Assembly (NCBI GenBank): GCA_038503035.1
Contig: JAVSML010020408.1
Span: 143,791-207,790 of the forward strand
Direction of reading: 5' to 3'
DNA length: 64,000 nt
Source: Crocodylus rhombifer
Lineage: Eukaryota > Chordata > Crocodylia > Crocodylidae
Shown: piece after piece, positions 23,063 through 34,300 of the stretch
How positions within the stretch are numbered: position 1 is the first letter of the stretch
Layout of the letters: each line of letters opens with the position of its first letter
Program-made: the position numbers and the translations under genes
Notes under the pieces: generated by a model
The model's input: only the letters and a program-made list of their open reading frames with translations
Told to the model about the DNA's origin: nothing
Database searches by the model: none

Positions 23063-23124
23063 ATGATCTATTGAGGTCCCTTCCGACCCTAGCATCTATG
23101 AATCTATCTATGAATCTATGATTT
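23063..23124 (+). mobile_element. CR1 LINE 3' end, body lost in the gap
   Basis: ATGATCTATTGAGGTCCC, then TTCCGACCCTAGCATC, then TATGAATCTA repeats with one extra CTAT unit. This is the conserved CR1 3' untranslated end with its short terminal microsatellite. The 5' portion falls in the N gap. The close match to the remembered consensus suggests a relatively young copy compared with the RT fossils at 10-11.6 kb. Confidence 0.88.
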
Positions 23125-23446
23125 ACCTCGGCCAAAGACCTGGATGCTCACATCCCACATACCAAACATACTGGCACTTATATGCCACCCATTCTAGTAT
23201 TAGCCCAGTCATGCATAAACCTGATGATGCCTATGGTTAATACTGTTTGCCTCATTTGTATGTATTTGGGCCCAGACTGTGTAAAACAGAAGCAGTCACA
23301 CTACCCCCGTAGGAAGCAGGCCCTGCATGTTTGTGGATGGCGACTGTATTTTCTGTTGCATGCCTGTTGACTGCATTTCAGATCTACAGCCCAGGGTTCT
23401 GGAAGTGTGTCTGCAAAGCTTACCCACACCCCCGCTGCATACCCAT
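23125..23446. other. Noncoding spacer between two CR1 ends
   Basis: Unremarkable sequence. Part of it may be the upstream portion of the second CR1 copy, but I could not align it. Confidence 0.45.
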
Positions 23447-23608
23447 TGAGGTCGTGGCATCTCCATCCTTGGAAGTTTTTAAAGACGCGGCTCAACAAAG
23501 CCTTGGCTGGGATGATGTAGCTGGGGCTGGTCCTGCTTTGAGCAGGGGGTTGGACTAGATGTGACGTCCTGAGGTCCCTTCCAGCCCTCGTTGTCTGTGT
23601 TTCTATGT
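23447..23608 (+). mobile_element. CR1 LINE 3' end, 5'-truncated
   Basis: It carries the end of ORF2 plus the 3' UTR. GAGGTCGTGGCATCTCCATC encodes the typical C-terminal 'EVVASPSLEVFKDAAQQSLGW' type text in the frame near 23445-23510. GGTCCTGCTTTGAGCAGGG, GGTTGGACTAGATG and GAGGTCCCTTCCAGCCCT follow, ending in TTCTATG. An extra GTGACG replaces the usual ACCTC. Same orientation as the CR1 tail at 23063. Confidence 0.92.
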
Positions 23609-23740
23609 CTGCAGCACGCACTGCCCATGAAGCATCTGAAGGCTTGTGCTCAGAGGCACTGGCAAGTCGAACTGCACGTGTGTCGACTGAATACAGATGT
23701 CTGAATACATGAGCCCAGCTCCATTCTTAGGTCTCTAACA

Positions 23741-23830
23741 CATGACAGAAGTGATGGCAGACCACACCAGAGCTGGAACTGGGGCTCTCTGAAGCAAAGG
23801 GCCTCTTCTGTGATAGCCACAGTCAGACTC
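23741..23830 (-). mobile_element. Possible MIR-type SINE fragment, minus strand
   Basis: The phrase GTGATGGCAGACCACACCAG, AGCTGGAACTGGGGCTCTC and GATAGCCAC recalls the reversed tRNA-like half of old MIR-type SINEs ('gtggcagagctgggactggaactc ... ctaaccac'). The tail half is missing, so the assignment is tentative. Confidence 0.35.
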
Positions 23831-26800
23831 TGTAGATACAGCAGTAGCAGACTCCATCCTCAGCGGATCAGGCCCTGACAGGGACATGACATGTGCTGAT
23901 CAATGGGCTGCATCTGTTCTTTGCATTGTATTTAATTTCTTGCTCAGGTATCTGAGTGCCTGAAATTCAATATAAACTGAATGCACTCAAATAAATGTGA
24001 ATCGTCCAAGCAGATCTCTCAATAACATCAAACATTAGCCCTTCGCTGTGGGGATACTTGGTAGCTAATTAAAAGCCTGAATGAACAGAGGAGCCTGAAA
24101 CCATGCCTTGCTTTTTGTCAAACTCAGGCGCAGACAACATGTTGTACAAGTGAGGCCTTCGAGTACAAATGACGCAGCACTGGCCACGGATGATTCATTT
24201 CCAAAACATGGCAAGCAGGGGCTGCAGTGGGCTAGATCCGCTGCCTCTCCTCCGCCACCACGGTATGAGGCACCTGGGAAAGGGCAGGGGCTCTAGATGC
24301 CACTGTGCTCCAACGAGCCTCCTGTTAGGTAGCTGCACACGCAACTGTGAGCTGCCCAGGACTGCAGACCTGTCTTCTCAACTTCCAGACATGGTAAGGG
24401 ATGTAATACCCCTCCTCCAGCAGCATTAGTTTCAGCACAGACACATCTGGGGATCCGGCTCTATGCGCAGGTACGTGTTTTGTCACGCTCTGCTCATGTT
24501 TCTTGCCACAACTTCTTCCTGAAAGGGCAGCTGGGCATGAATTCTGCCTGCATCCAAATGGGAACGGTTTGGGCAGGCACAAGTTGTGTCTGGAGGGACA
24601 AGAAAGCGACACAGTCTGGCTGGCACACTAATAGCATTCCCCAGTGGCTGCAGACACTTGGGCTCAAGGTAGCTGAGGTCTGGTCCAGCAAGGAAGCTGT
24701 CCATCTGTGCAGACCCTCTCATCTGGGGCTGCCATTGCAGGGTACAACTCCAGCTCTCACAGACCTGCCCTAGAGAGCTCACGTGCTGATGGCTCGATGC
24801 TGGAGCAGCCTAGGCTTCACTACAGGCTCACAGACAGGCTCAAGGCCCTGGGTGTGCTCTCGGCAGCTGCTACACCCATGGGGCAGCTGGCAAGGTTAGA
24901 GCTGCACACTTCAGACCAAAGGGGAGGTCGTGTCCAGATGGGAGATTGCACCAGTTGAGTTCAGTCAGCTGGATGTCTCATACTGATGGGCCCCAGCATC
25001 TGCACAGAGAAACACTGCATATGAAGTTGTCCACTCTCATGGTTTGAGCAGGAGCCCCACAGTTACTAGGAGTTTTCTCAGCTTCTGTAGTTACTCTATG
25101 GCTGAAAAGCCTCAGCTTCAAAACATTTCTAGAGCAAGTTTTAGCATCTATGGTTGTGAAGACAAAACATGTGAATGTGCCCCAAAGAAACCAGAAGGGA
25201 GAGAGCAATTACCCAGTATTTATTCTGAAAACTCCTGCTTTTTAAGCCTCTTCCATGATTTTTGAACATTGGAGTTGGTGACTCTGGGATTAGGGATAAG
25301 CAGCAAAGGAAACACTTCCTTAATATGCAGACAATAGCTACTATGGCCAGGACAGGTGGAAGGACTCATCGACCTGTTTGAGTGCGATGGGTCATACACC
25401 ACTGAAATCTCAAGATATCATTCCAGTCTTTGCACTCGTGCTTGCATCCTTCCAGACTTTCCCTTTCAACCCTGGCGTTAACTGGGCCTTAGGGAAATTT
25501 TGTCTCAGGTTTCTGAGGTTGCACACATGAGACTCCTTCAAAGACCTCTGGTTTCCAAAACCAAACAGCCTTGATTGCTTGCACCTCTAAACACCACCAG
25601 AACAAGAGCTTTGCTACAGAAGCAAGCAAGCTGTGTTCCCCAGTGGGTAGTGCCACATGCTGGTGAGGTTCAGGGCACGTGTCCGTATGCTCAGATCTAC
25701 ATACCCTGAAGGGCTGCGTGTCCTGCACAGACACTGCTATGATGGTGTGGAGAGTCTGGTAGAGGCCTTGCCAGAGAAAGCCCCAAAGTCCTTATGTAGT
25801 AGCTCCTTTTACTGAGCAAATGGCTGTGCTACCAATGACAGTGCCCTGCAGCATGGGGAGGCAATCCTGCCCCAGCAATAGCCTAGCTGGCACAGGCAAG
25901 AGCTGCAGCCTGGGCTAGCGGCCGTTCTGCACTCCCCACGCTCGCTGGGTCACAGCTGGCACAAGAATAACGCCGCCGCGCTGCAAGAACGCCTTCCGCC
26001 GCGCTGTGGTCACACACGAAGGGACCTCAGCACGGAGCCTGCACCTCCCTCGGAGAACTGCTCCCCGTCCCTCTCTCCTGGCCACGTGGCCTGGGAACTC
26101 CTGCCACGTGCTCCAGACCACGGGCAATGCATGCATGCTGCGCCCAGGCTCCCATTCAAAGGCAAACTGCTGCGAATGGACTGAAACCAGTGGCACGAAG
26201 GAGTTAACAGCATGTGCTAGAGCCGGGAGTGTTTATGCCTCAAAAATTCCATTAATAGGTATTAAATAACGCTCCTTTAAGCTACAGCGCCGACCGCATA
26301 GGGTTTCAGCCTCATCTTTATGGATGCCTTGTCATAATTTCTAGAATTATAGAACTTCCTGCCACACACCTACATATATCTGCAAGGTTACAAAATACCC
26401 AAAGATTATTTTTTTTCTGCCCAGAACTAGCAAAAATGACTTTTCATTAATCAGAATCAGGCGAGATGAAATTAAATCAATTCTGCTGCCTAAAGTTTGA
26501 GATGCACAAAGAGGGAGATACCAACTCTCCTCTGCTCCAAGCTCGGGAGGTTTAAAATGAAAACTCAGCCTCGGATGAGTTCTCTCTCACATGGATTGTC
26601 AGCACAAGCCTAAACCCAGGACCTGCAATTACCTTCCCCTCCTCTGCCCTCGGTACACAAAATCATCGCTGAAAACTCCTGCTGGCAAGGTCCGTTTCGA
26701 GAGCAGAGCGCAAGTGGCTTTGGCAAGTCCAAAAATACAAGATGCTCTAATCAAGAGTGCAGATAGCAATTTGAATGTGCACACACGCTGGCTGCTTCAT

Positions 26801-27063
26801 CATGCCCTGTCTAGCAGATGCTCATAATCTCCCACAGAAATCATTAGACTGAATTCATTACAGTCGCTCAAGCGCTCGTCTTAGGAGAAGGGAGGTTATG
26901 ATGCCTCTGCCCTGCCTCCGTATTCAATCCGATGCACCTTCCACCATCCCTCAGCTAGCTACGGTACCTGGATGGACCTACAGGTGCCTCGTTACCTTGG
27001 CATTCAAGCATCTTCCTTGCATTTCTCCTCACGAGACCTCCAGAAGGCATGGAGCAGCCACTC
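23831..27063. other. Noncoding sequence, nothing recognised
   Basis: No exon recognised. 25910-26130 has a small cluster of CpG dinucleotides (CGCCGCCGCGCTG near 25971-25983) but is too short and too poor in CpG overall to call an island. Frames on both strands at 24480-24782 and 25915-26269 lack domains. Confidence 0.55.
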
Positions 27064-27112
27064 TCCCCAGTCCACAGATGGGAACTGTGCCACAGGCTAA
27101 GCAAAGGTCAGG
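27064..27112 (-). mobile_element. Possible MIR-type SINE scrap, minus strand
   Basis: CCCCAGTCCACAGATGGGAA, CTGTGCCACAGGCTAAGC and AAAGGTCA resemble the reversed centre of MIR-type SINEs ('ccccattttacagatggggaactgaggcacag...aaggtca'). Only about 50 bp are recognisable. Confidence 0.35.
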
Positions 27113-27203
27113 CTTTGAAAAGCCTCCAGGGCACCTAACTCTCCAGAGGAAGAGGAGCTGCAGGTGCAGGAGGGACAGCCAGGCAGTGGGCAGGGGGTAA
27201 CAG

Positions 27204-27299
27204 GCTGATTCCTGCCCTCAGTCACGTCAGTACAAGTCCAGAGGCCTCCTGCTGACTTCAGTGGAGCTCCCCAGCATTTACACCACGGCTGGCTCTGAA
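27204..27299. repeat. Dyad-symmetric reptile interspersed repeat
   Basis: The clearest copy of this class in the window. CTGATTCCTGCCCTCAGTCA, then CAGTACAAGTCCAGAGG, a centre CTGACTTCAGTGGAG, then CAGCATTTACACCACGGCTG. It follows the remembered form 'tgatcctgctctcagttacaccagtgtaaatccggagtaactcc-attgacttcaatgg-agttactccggatttacacc', whose two halves are inverted repeats. MITE-like organisation is likely. Family name not known to me. Confidence 0.65.
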
Positions 27300-30200
27300 T
27301 GATTTATATGCATGAGGGAGCGGAGAAGAAGCGACAGACCTGCTCCTGCACCTGTCAAAATCAGTGGGTGCCTTGGTTAAAATCTCCCTGAAGCTCAATT
27401 ACCTTTAAAAAGTGTCCTCTTAAAATGGCACTATGAGAACGTTAGCAGTCCCTCCAGCTGTGGGTTTCCGAACACAGGCAGCTTCAGCCATCTCCTGCCC
27501 TCACACCCATTTATCTCAAGCTGCTACTTCAGAGAGGCTTTTAATAATGCTAGAGGCTATTCTGCCCATCCAAAGCATCGAATATGGCTTTCCATATGAT
27601 AAACGGGAATCTTGAAAACACACGAGGGAGACACATGGGAGCCCAATAAAAGGAGATGATGTCCTCTGCTGTGCAAAGGCCAAGACAAATTTCTGGCTGA
27701 ACTGTAGCAGCAAAACAAGATGATAAAGGAGCTAAAGCAAGGGGTTATGATATGCTTGAATCACTTCTGGAGAAAGCAAGTGCCGAGTGTAACTAGGCAG
27801 ATAAATAATCGGACAGGGAAACGAGCCCTCGCTCGCTTAAATCAGGGAAACTCTTCTGCCACCTGCTCCACCCCTTTGGAACCAAAGCCGAGGGACATCT
27901 GGAAATCGGCCCTGGATGGACGCGAAGGTACATACTTTTCCGGGCGAGAAGCAATGACACGCGGCATTTCAGATTCGAGCAGACTCCCCTGCACAATTGC
28001 TAACAAAGCCTGACGAGCCTGAAGAACGCGGTCCCGTCCCAGCCCACACAGAAGCTGGCTCCCTGTCGGCACCTGGCTGACCAGGGGCTACATCCCTCCC
28101 AGACTCGCACAAGAGCTAACAACCCAGGTGCAAATTGCATGCAGGCAGCAGCGGCTGTCATGAGGGCAGGCACTGGGATTTCCACCGTGACAGCTAACGT
28201 TTCCAAGGCAGGCGTGGGAGCCAGTGCTTCTAAATACGCATCTTGGTCACCAGGAGGTGGGTTACAGAGATCAGCAGGGCTGGGCTGGCGCCCCCGGCAT
28301 GTCCCCAGCATGCACAAGCCAGCAGCAACTGCAGAACAGGGCAGAAAACTGCCCCCAACAGCACATGGGGCTGGTCCAATATTTTACATGCTGGGGGATG
28401 GTGGTGGGGTGTCTCATTAACTGGACATGCTTTGAACCTCACCTGAGTGGTGCTGATCATTCAGGGACATTTCGGACCAGATTCAACCCCAATTCTGCCA
28501 TCGGAGGCATGAGTTAAAAATCAAAGGAAAGCACACGAGAGCATCTGAAGTCCAGGGTTCTTCTCCATTAATAAAAAGCAATTGCAGGCTCCTGCAGACA
28601 GTTTGGGAGTGTAATTACGCTCCGTTGGTTCTGCTGCAATTTCCATACAGTGGGGACTGTACTTTGGTCCTGACTTGGGGAGAGGAATAAGCCTGTTTTA
28701 ACCTAGAGTCAACATGGCACTTACTATGCAAATACCCTGCTAACAGATTGTATTTACCAAGGAAGGAAAGAGCGAGAAATAGCTACCCTGTGAGCAAAGA
28801 GCTGTTATTTGATATTTGTGCCCTTTAACACCCAGCATTCAAAAACCATCGACAAGCTCAGAAGCCTGCAAGCACTTGAGAAAGGAAAATCTGCTTGGGC
28901 AGTGTCACCTGCTGCAGCCCAGAAAGGGGAAATTGAAAAGACATTTTCCACCCAGGCGGGCACTCGCTGTGGGAAACATGCATAAGGTTTTCCACCTAAA
29001 CTCCATTGCATCATCCTCATGTAAGACCCACATCTGCTATGCTCCAGAACGAGGATTTTTTTTTTTTCTGTGATGCAGATAAAAATCAAGTTTCCAAAAA
29101 CGCACTCACTTAAAAGGCACAATGGGAGGAGAGAAGCGACGAGACAGAAGCCCTCCCGTTGTCGAAGACACTGCGGGCAGAGTGGGCAGGGTGTCAGGGA
29201 AGAAGAAAGAAGCCTCCGTACAGATAAGCCTCCACCAAACAAGCTACTTCTGTGCATATAGGTTTGATGTGGCCCCCATTCCTGCAGTATCTGATCACTG
29301 CACAAACTTCGGTGGTTCAGCAATCCTAACCTATCTCCAAGCCAAGCTGCCTGGTGCAGGCTCGGCGCTGGGGCCCCTCCATCACGTTCTGTGCATGGAC
29401 AGCAGGGGATTTGGGCTGGAGGATCTCAGTGACAGCCTCACCTTCCCACTGGGGCGCCCATGCCAGGCCCTGAACAGCTCTCTCATGTCACATGGCTGCT
29501 GTGAATTTCTGAGATGATCGATAAGAGACACGAGAGGCACCGGGCAGTTGACAGGGAAGGCCGGAGACAGCCGAAAAAGGATTGCTGAAAGTGACACAAA
29601 GACGAACTCAGAGCCAATTTAAAGAAGCTGGTAAAAAATCACACTTTCTAACTTCAAACGAGGAAGGGAAGGCCCACTCCTCATGCTCCAAGGAGCCTCC
29701 TGTGGAGATGGCGACAGAAGAAAATGAAACACTCGAGTGAAAACACAGCGGAAAAATCAGCCAAATGCCTTGCATGTGCTTGGGGTGGCACAGCCTGCCT
29801 CCCCTGCTGTCCTTCCCAGGAGCTCTTGCCGTTTCTTTAAACAAGTTTGTTCTTCAAGCCTGTGTCACAAATTTTCCTGCAGAAACACCATGCGATTCTT
29901 CCTCCCCCTCTCCCAAGAATAAACCCCAGCTGCACCTTCTGCTTTTGCCCAGTGATGCAAATATGATGTGTATACAGCACAGACTGGGCATTTTCTATCA
30001 TGTTTCTCAAAAAGTCCTCAAAGTTTCCTAAGGGAGCATTGTCCCGGGACCTGTAAAGCTATGTGAGACTCCTCTGAGCTCTGCCAACACGTGGGATCCC
30101 ACTGGAGTATTAAAATATACTGTGCAGCAACAGACACGGCAAGGCTACTTGTTGTGAACAAGCGGTTAGTACCATAGTATCTCACATACAACATGCACCT

Positions 30201-31089
30201 TTTTTTCAAAGAAAAAATAAAACAGCTGCTGGAAAGTGGAGTGTGCATTATATATGAGAAGTATGGCAAGAGCAGCTTCTGCTGCTTATCCAGGCAAAAG
30301 GGAAAGCAATGCCTGCATGCGACCCACAGGAAGCAGGACGATGAGCAGGCTCCGCTCCTCGAGTGCTGCTACTTAGTTATTTACTACAAGAAAAGATCAC
30401 TTATTTTCATTCTGGTTTTTCAGGTGCACATCTTATTCTGCGGCATGTTGTGCATGAGCAAACATGGTATTAGGGCGTGCAGAAATGAGCCCCTGGAAAG
30501 GAAATGGGACTTCATCATTTATTAGCACACAGGAACACGAGATTAGCAAGCCGGAATCAGACACATGGTTCTCCCAATCCAACACGATGCCCTGACAGCA
30601 ACCAGCACCATCTGCACCAGACACGGGGCTAGGACAATCCCCCCCGTGCAGCAGACATACTGGTTGCTATCAGAGACTGACTTACACCCTGCAGCAGGAG
30701 CACTAGCACCCTCCAAAATGTCTAGCACCCCGCTGTCCTGGCCACTGCATACATCTGGTAAATTTGAGGAAGCAAACTGCAAATGAACAAATACAAGTGA
30801 ATAACCTGGAGGGGTGATTTTGAGCAGGGGGAATATTTCACACACACATATTGATATATATGTTCACATACACGTGGCATTTGTGGGGCTTGTGTCTTGC
30901 TTAGGTGTTTGTTTCCAGGCTTGTGAATTGTGAACATACGGGTTTGTGTGTTTTTAATTTAAAAGAGTTTTGGTGAGGTGGTAGGTGTAACTGAGGGGTG
31001 AGGAGGGACACGGCAGCTGGCAAGTCACAGTCCCACTTGTGATAATCTAGCTTTTAGTGCACTCAGTGCAATGTTGAGCTTCTCATTAG
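27300..31089. other. Noncoding sequence, nothing recognised
   Basis: Mixed composition with no recognised exon. The longest frame, 28805-29323 minus (172 codons), is Cys/Leu/Ser-rich and without a domain. Text near 28478-28500 (CCAGATTCAACCCCAATTCTG) may be a worn dyad-repeat end. Confidence 0.55.
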
Positions 31090-31330
31090 AAAACCCATAA
31101 GGATGCAGTGGAGAGGCTCAAAAGGGAAGCACCTAAGTCACAGGGAACAACCTGGGAGGCACTCTCAAAAGAGCTGAAAATGCAAAAGCTAAAAGGGCGA
31201 TTAAGAAAAAGAGCAATAACTGCTCTACAAATGCCCTTAACAGACTGGGCCTCAAACAGGCACGTGCCTTCTATAGGGAGATCAATGGAGGAACAGGATT
31301 GTGGGAGGAAATGATATAAAAGACCATTTA
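31090..31330 (+). other. Lys/Arg-rich open segment, possible old LINE linker
   Basis: Two plus-strand frames overlap here. One (31108-31314) reads as a charged, helix-like peptide, the other contains ENAKAKRAIKKKSNNC and later QARAFYREINGG. The latter loosely recalls the Lys-rich linker before the RT in CR1 ORF2 ('...AKA...NKKGFYRYI'). The resemblance is weak and A-rich sequence gives Lys-rich peptides by chance. Confidence 0.2.
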
Positions 31331-34300
31331 GTCTGGGGAGTGCGTTAGCAAGAAGGTCAAGACGACACTGAGGTGACTGTAAGTTGCATAGAAACATCCT
31401 TAAACCCCTGGCTAACTTCCATCTCTTCTCCTCCCAAAGAAGTCACACTTCAGAGGCCAATTTATGTAATCAGCTCTTCTGGGCAGTGAGTAAATGGTTC
31501 GTTTAATGAAGTACCACCCTGGTCCATATTTACCCAGCCAGAAGCCCACATGGTAATCTACTGTGATAGCTTGCTATCCTGTTGTGTGACCACTGCTCCA
31601 TTGTTTAACTGTTAATTAACATCTGAGAACTGCAATATTACACATGCACCTGCACACACACATATCCCTTCATAATACGTCTTAAGGAAAAATCTTCAAG
31701 ACCTTATCTGTGCAGACCCCCTTCATCTTTAGTCGCCTTCCCTCTGCCCTCAGCAAGACCACTGCTGGTTAGGATACCGCTCGCTGCGGGTGAGGGGGGA
31801 AGAACATCGCTGAGAACGTGTGCACGATGCACTGTGCACGCACCACAGGATACAGCGTCTTTGGGCATATGCTTCCTCTCAGCATGCAGGTGTAGGCTTT
31901 AAAAGTCCATATTTTACTCAAATAAACTTAAAAACAGCTATAATATCAAGAACCAACAGCTCCATCTGCACTCCCTATATATTGGAGATGTGTTTTCAGA
32001 GCTGAAGCTGCTTCTTGGTATGGTTTGATTCTGTTTTGTCAACGACATCATAAAAGTGCAAAGAACCCCTGCAGTTCCAACTGTCTCGGAAGCAATATGT
32101 TTTAACAAGTGCACACACAATATTTCTGTTTCTTTATGGCAGCATAATGTCGACTCAGATATACAGTAGCCCTTTAAATCGCAGAAGCTTTCACTCCACG
32201 CACTGCAGTGCCCATGTACTTTGGTTTGCATGGACCGGGTGTGACGTTTGGATACACCGAAACACAAAATGTGGGGAGGACCGGCTGAAAAAAAGAGCAA
32301 CTGCTCCCAGCCCTCTATTTTCTCTCTCATGGCTGATGGCACCCCTGGGATGTGCTTGGGAGCAGAGTTAACCCAGTTTCCAGAGGAGATAATCCGAGGC
32401 CAGAGACTGTCCACCTGAATGTTTTATGAAGCTCTTCCGCCATAACCAGAATGACATTCAGAGCAACAGCCACCTCCTCACTCCCAACTGCAGCTTTCCA
32501 TAGCCATAGGTGAAAAACGCTGGAGACGCTGGGAAGTCCAGGAAGGCCTTGGCTCTTGGCCATCTCCCTCGCAGGGGAGGTGCTCCGACGTAACGGTGTC
32601 GTGGCAGCCAGTGCCTGTGTACAATCGAAGGGAAGAGACGCACGCTGCGTCCCTGCTCTCTGCCCCTATGCACACACCAGCTCTTTCCCCACCGCTGCCT
32701 CCCGACTCCCCCCAGCAGCACATTAGGGCGCTGCCAGCTGGGACAAGATGCTCTTCTTATGGCAGTGCCAGGGCCTGCCTCCCTACCGGAGCACAGGACA
32801 CCCAGAGACCCCTGCCAGCCACCAGGCTGAGGCCCTCACCTGCGATCCTCCCCCAGCTCAGTGCCGGGGTGGACATGGGCGTCTGTTTTACACGTACATC
32901 AGATCCAGACCAGAAGCCGCTACGTGCTGGGGCACAGGTCAGACACCCATGACAAGGGCAGGGACCCGGGTCTAGTGGTCCTTTCCCAAGCTCTTCCTCT
33001 GTGCACAGCTCCCCCGTCTCCCATCACTTCCCATCTCATCCCGCGCATGTTTTTTCAAATGTCAAACACTGTCTTAGGAAAAGCTGCCAGATGCAAGGCG
33101 CAGTAATTATTCTCAGGGACAACAACATTGATACTAAAGGGAAAAGATCAGAAAGAGGGAGGAAGACAGCTCATGAGAGAGAAACTGGGTCACTGGCAGG
33201 GCACAGACTGCAGCGCACAGAAAAGTTTCCAAAAACTCCTTTAAGCAGAGGCGCTGACTTTGAGCAATTTCCTCCAACAATGTCAGCCAGAGCTCCCTTG
33301 GCATCCTTTCGTCTGCTTTGCTTTGTTTCCCTCCTTTCATCCCTTCTGGGGAACAGGGCTCTGAGCCTGCAGCTTTCTTCCTGACAGAAATTCTTTCTTC
33401 CAGCTAAGCCTCAATAGGAAAGTGCCCCTTCCCTGCCCTGTGGATGCAAATTCTTCCTAAGACTTACATTCAGCACTTGCAGGTTATCTCATTGTCCCTC
33501 CCTTGCAGCGGGGAGAACACACATTTCTCTCCATTTCTGCTGGCCTGCCACAAGAGCAAGAGGTGTTCGCTGGCACGCACTTTTTAGAGCTCTCATACTT
33601 AAGGAAATTTGTTACCGGGACTGAAAAAACCCCGCGCCTGGCACTGTGCATGTCCTGCGAAAGTTCAGATCTATTTACACTGATTTAAAACAATTTGTGT
33701 GTGCTGTCTCCTGCTGCACTGCACAGCATTGGTTCATGCTCCTCTCTGGTCAAGACATACAGCCTGGAGAAAAAAACCCATTCCCTTCCTCAGCCGGGCA
33801 AATCGGTGGGGCTGGGCCAGTTTACACTGGCTGAGACCTTGGTCCAGCACTCCTCTTCATCCTCTTGCTGGCTACACAGTCCAAACAGCAGCCATGGCCA
33901 TCCAGGTCAAACCTGCTGGAGTTCGTAGCGGTGACTCCTTCTCCTTAGATGCAGATCCGTGTTTCTTTTGGCACAGTTAACTTCTGTACGACTTGCATTA
34001 ATCTCTGCATACATCAAAAAGGAACAGCAGGAAGCATTTACAAATGCAACAGGCTAACACTTAATACCACTGACCAATTAGAGATCTGAAACCAACTGAG
34101 CAGACCCACAATTCAGCATGCCGTCGTGGCTCCTCGTTATTCATTGCACGTGCCTTCTCGTGACAAGTACACAAAAGAAGATTAGGACAAATATGTTTTC
34201 TTCCAAAGGAGATCACTTTGCCGCTGTCAGTGTTAGGCAGGATAAACAACTGCTTTCCAAATAGAAATGCCTAAAGTGAGGTTATTGAATTAGACTTTTC

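Noticed and set aside
22335..23135. Long frames of 158-266 codons across the gap
   Set aside because: They are mostly unknown residues from the 400 N and carry no information.
25971..26060. CpG cluster as a CpG-island promoter
   Set aside because: The CpG-dense part is under 100 bp and surrounding sequence is CpG-poor.
28248..28260. CTCF-like CACCAGGAGGTGG
   Set aside because: A single short motif with a partial match is expected by chance in 64 kb.
28805..29323. 172-codon minus-strand frame, Cys/Leu-rich
   Set aside because: No signal peptide or domain pattern that holds up, and composition follows pyrimidine richness.
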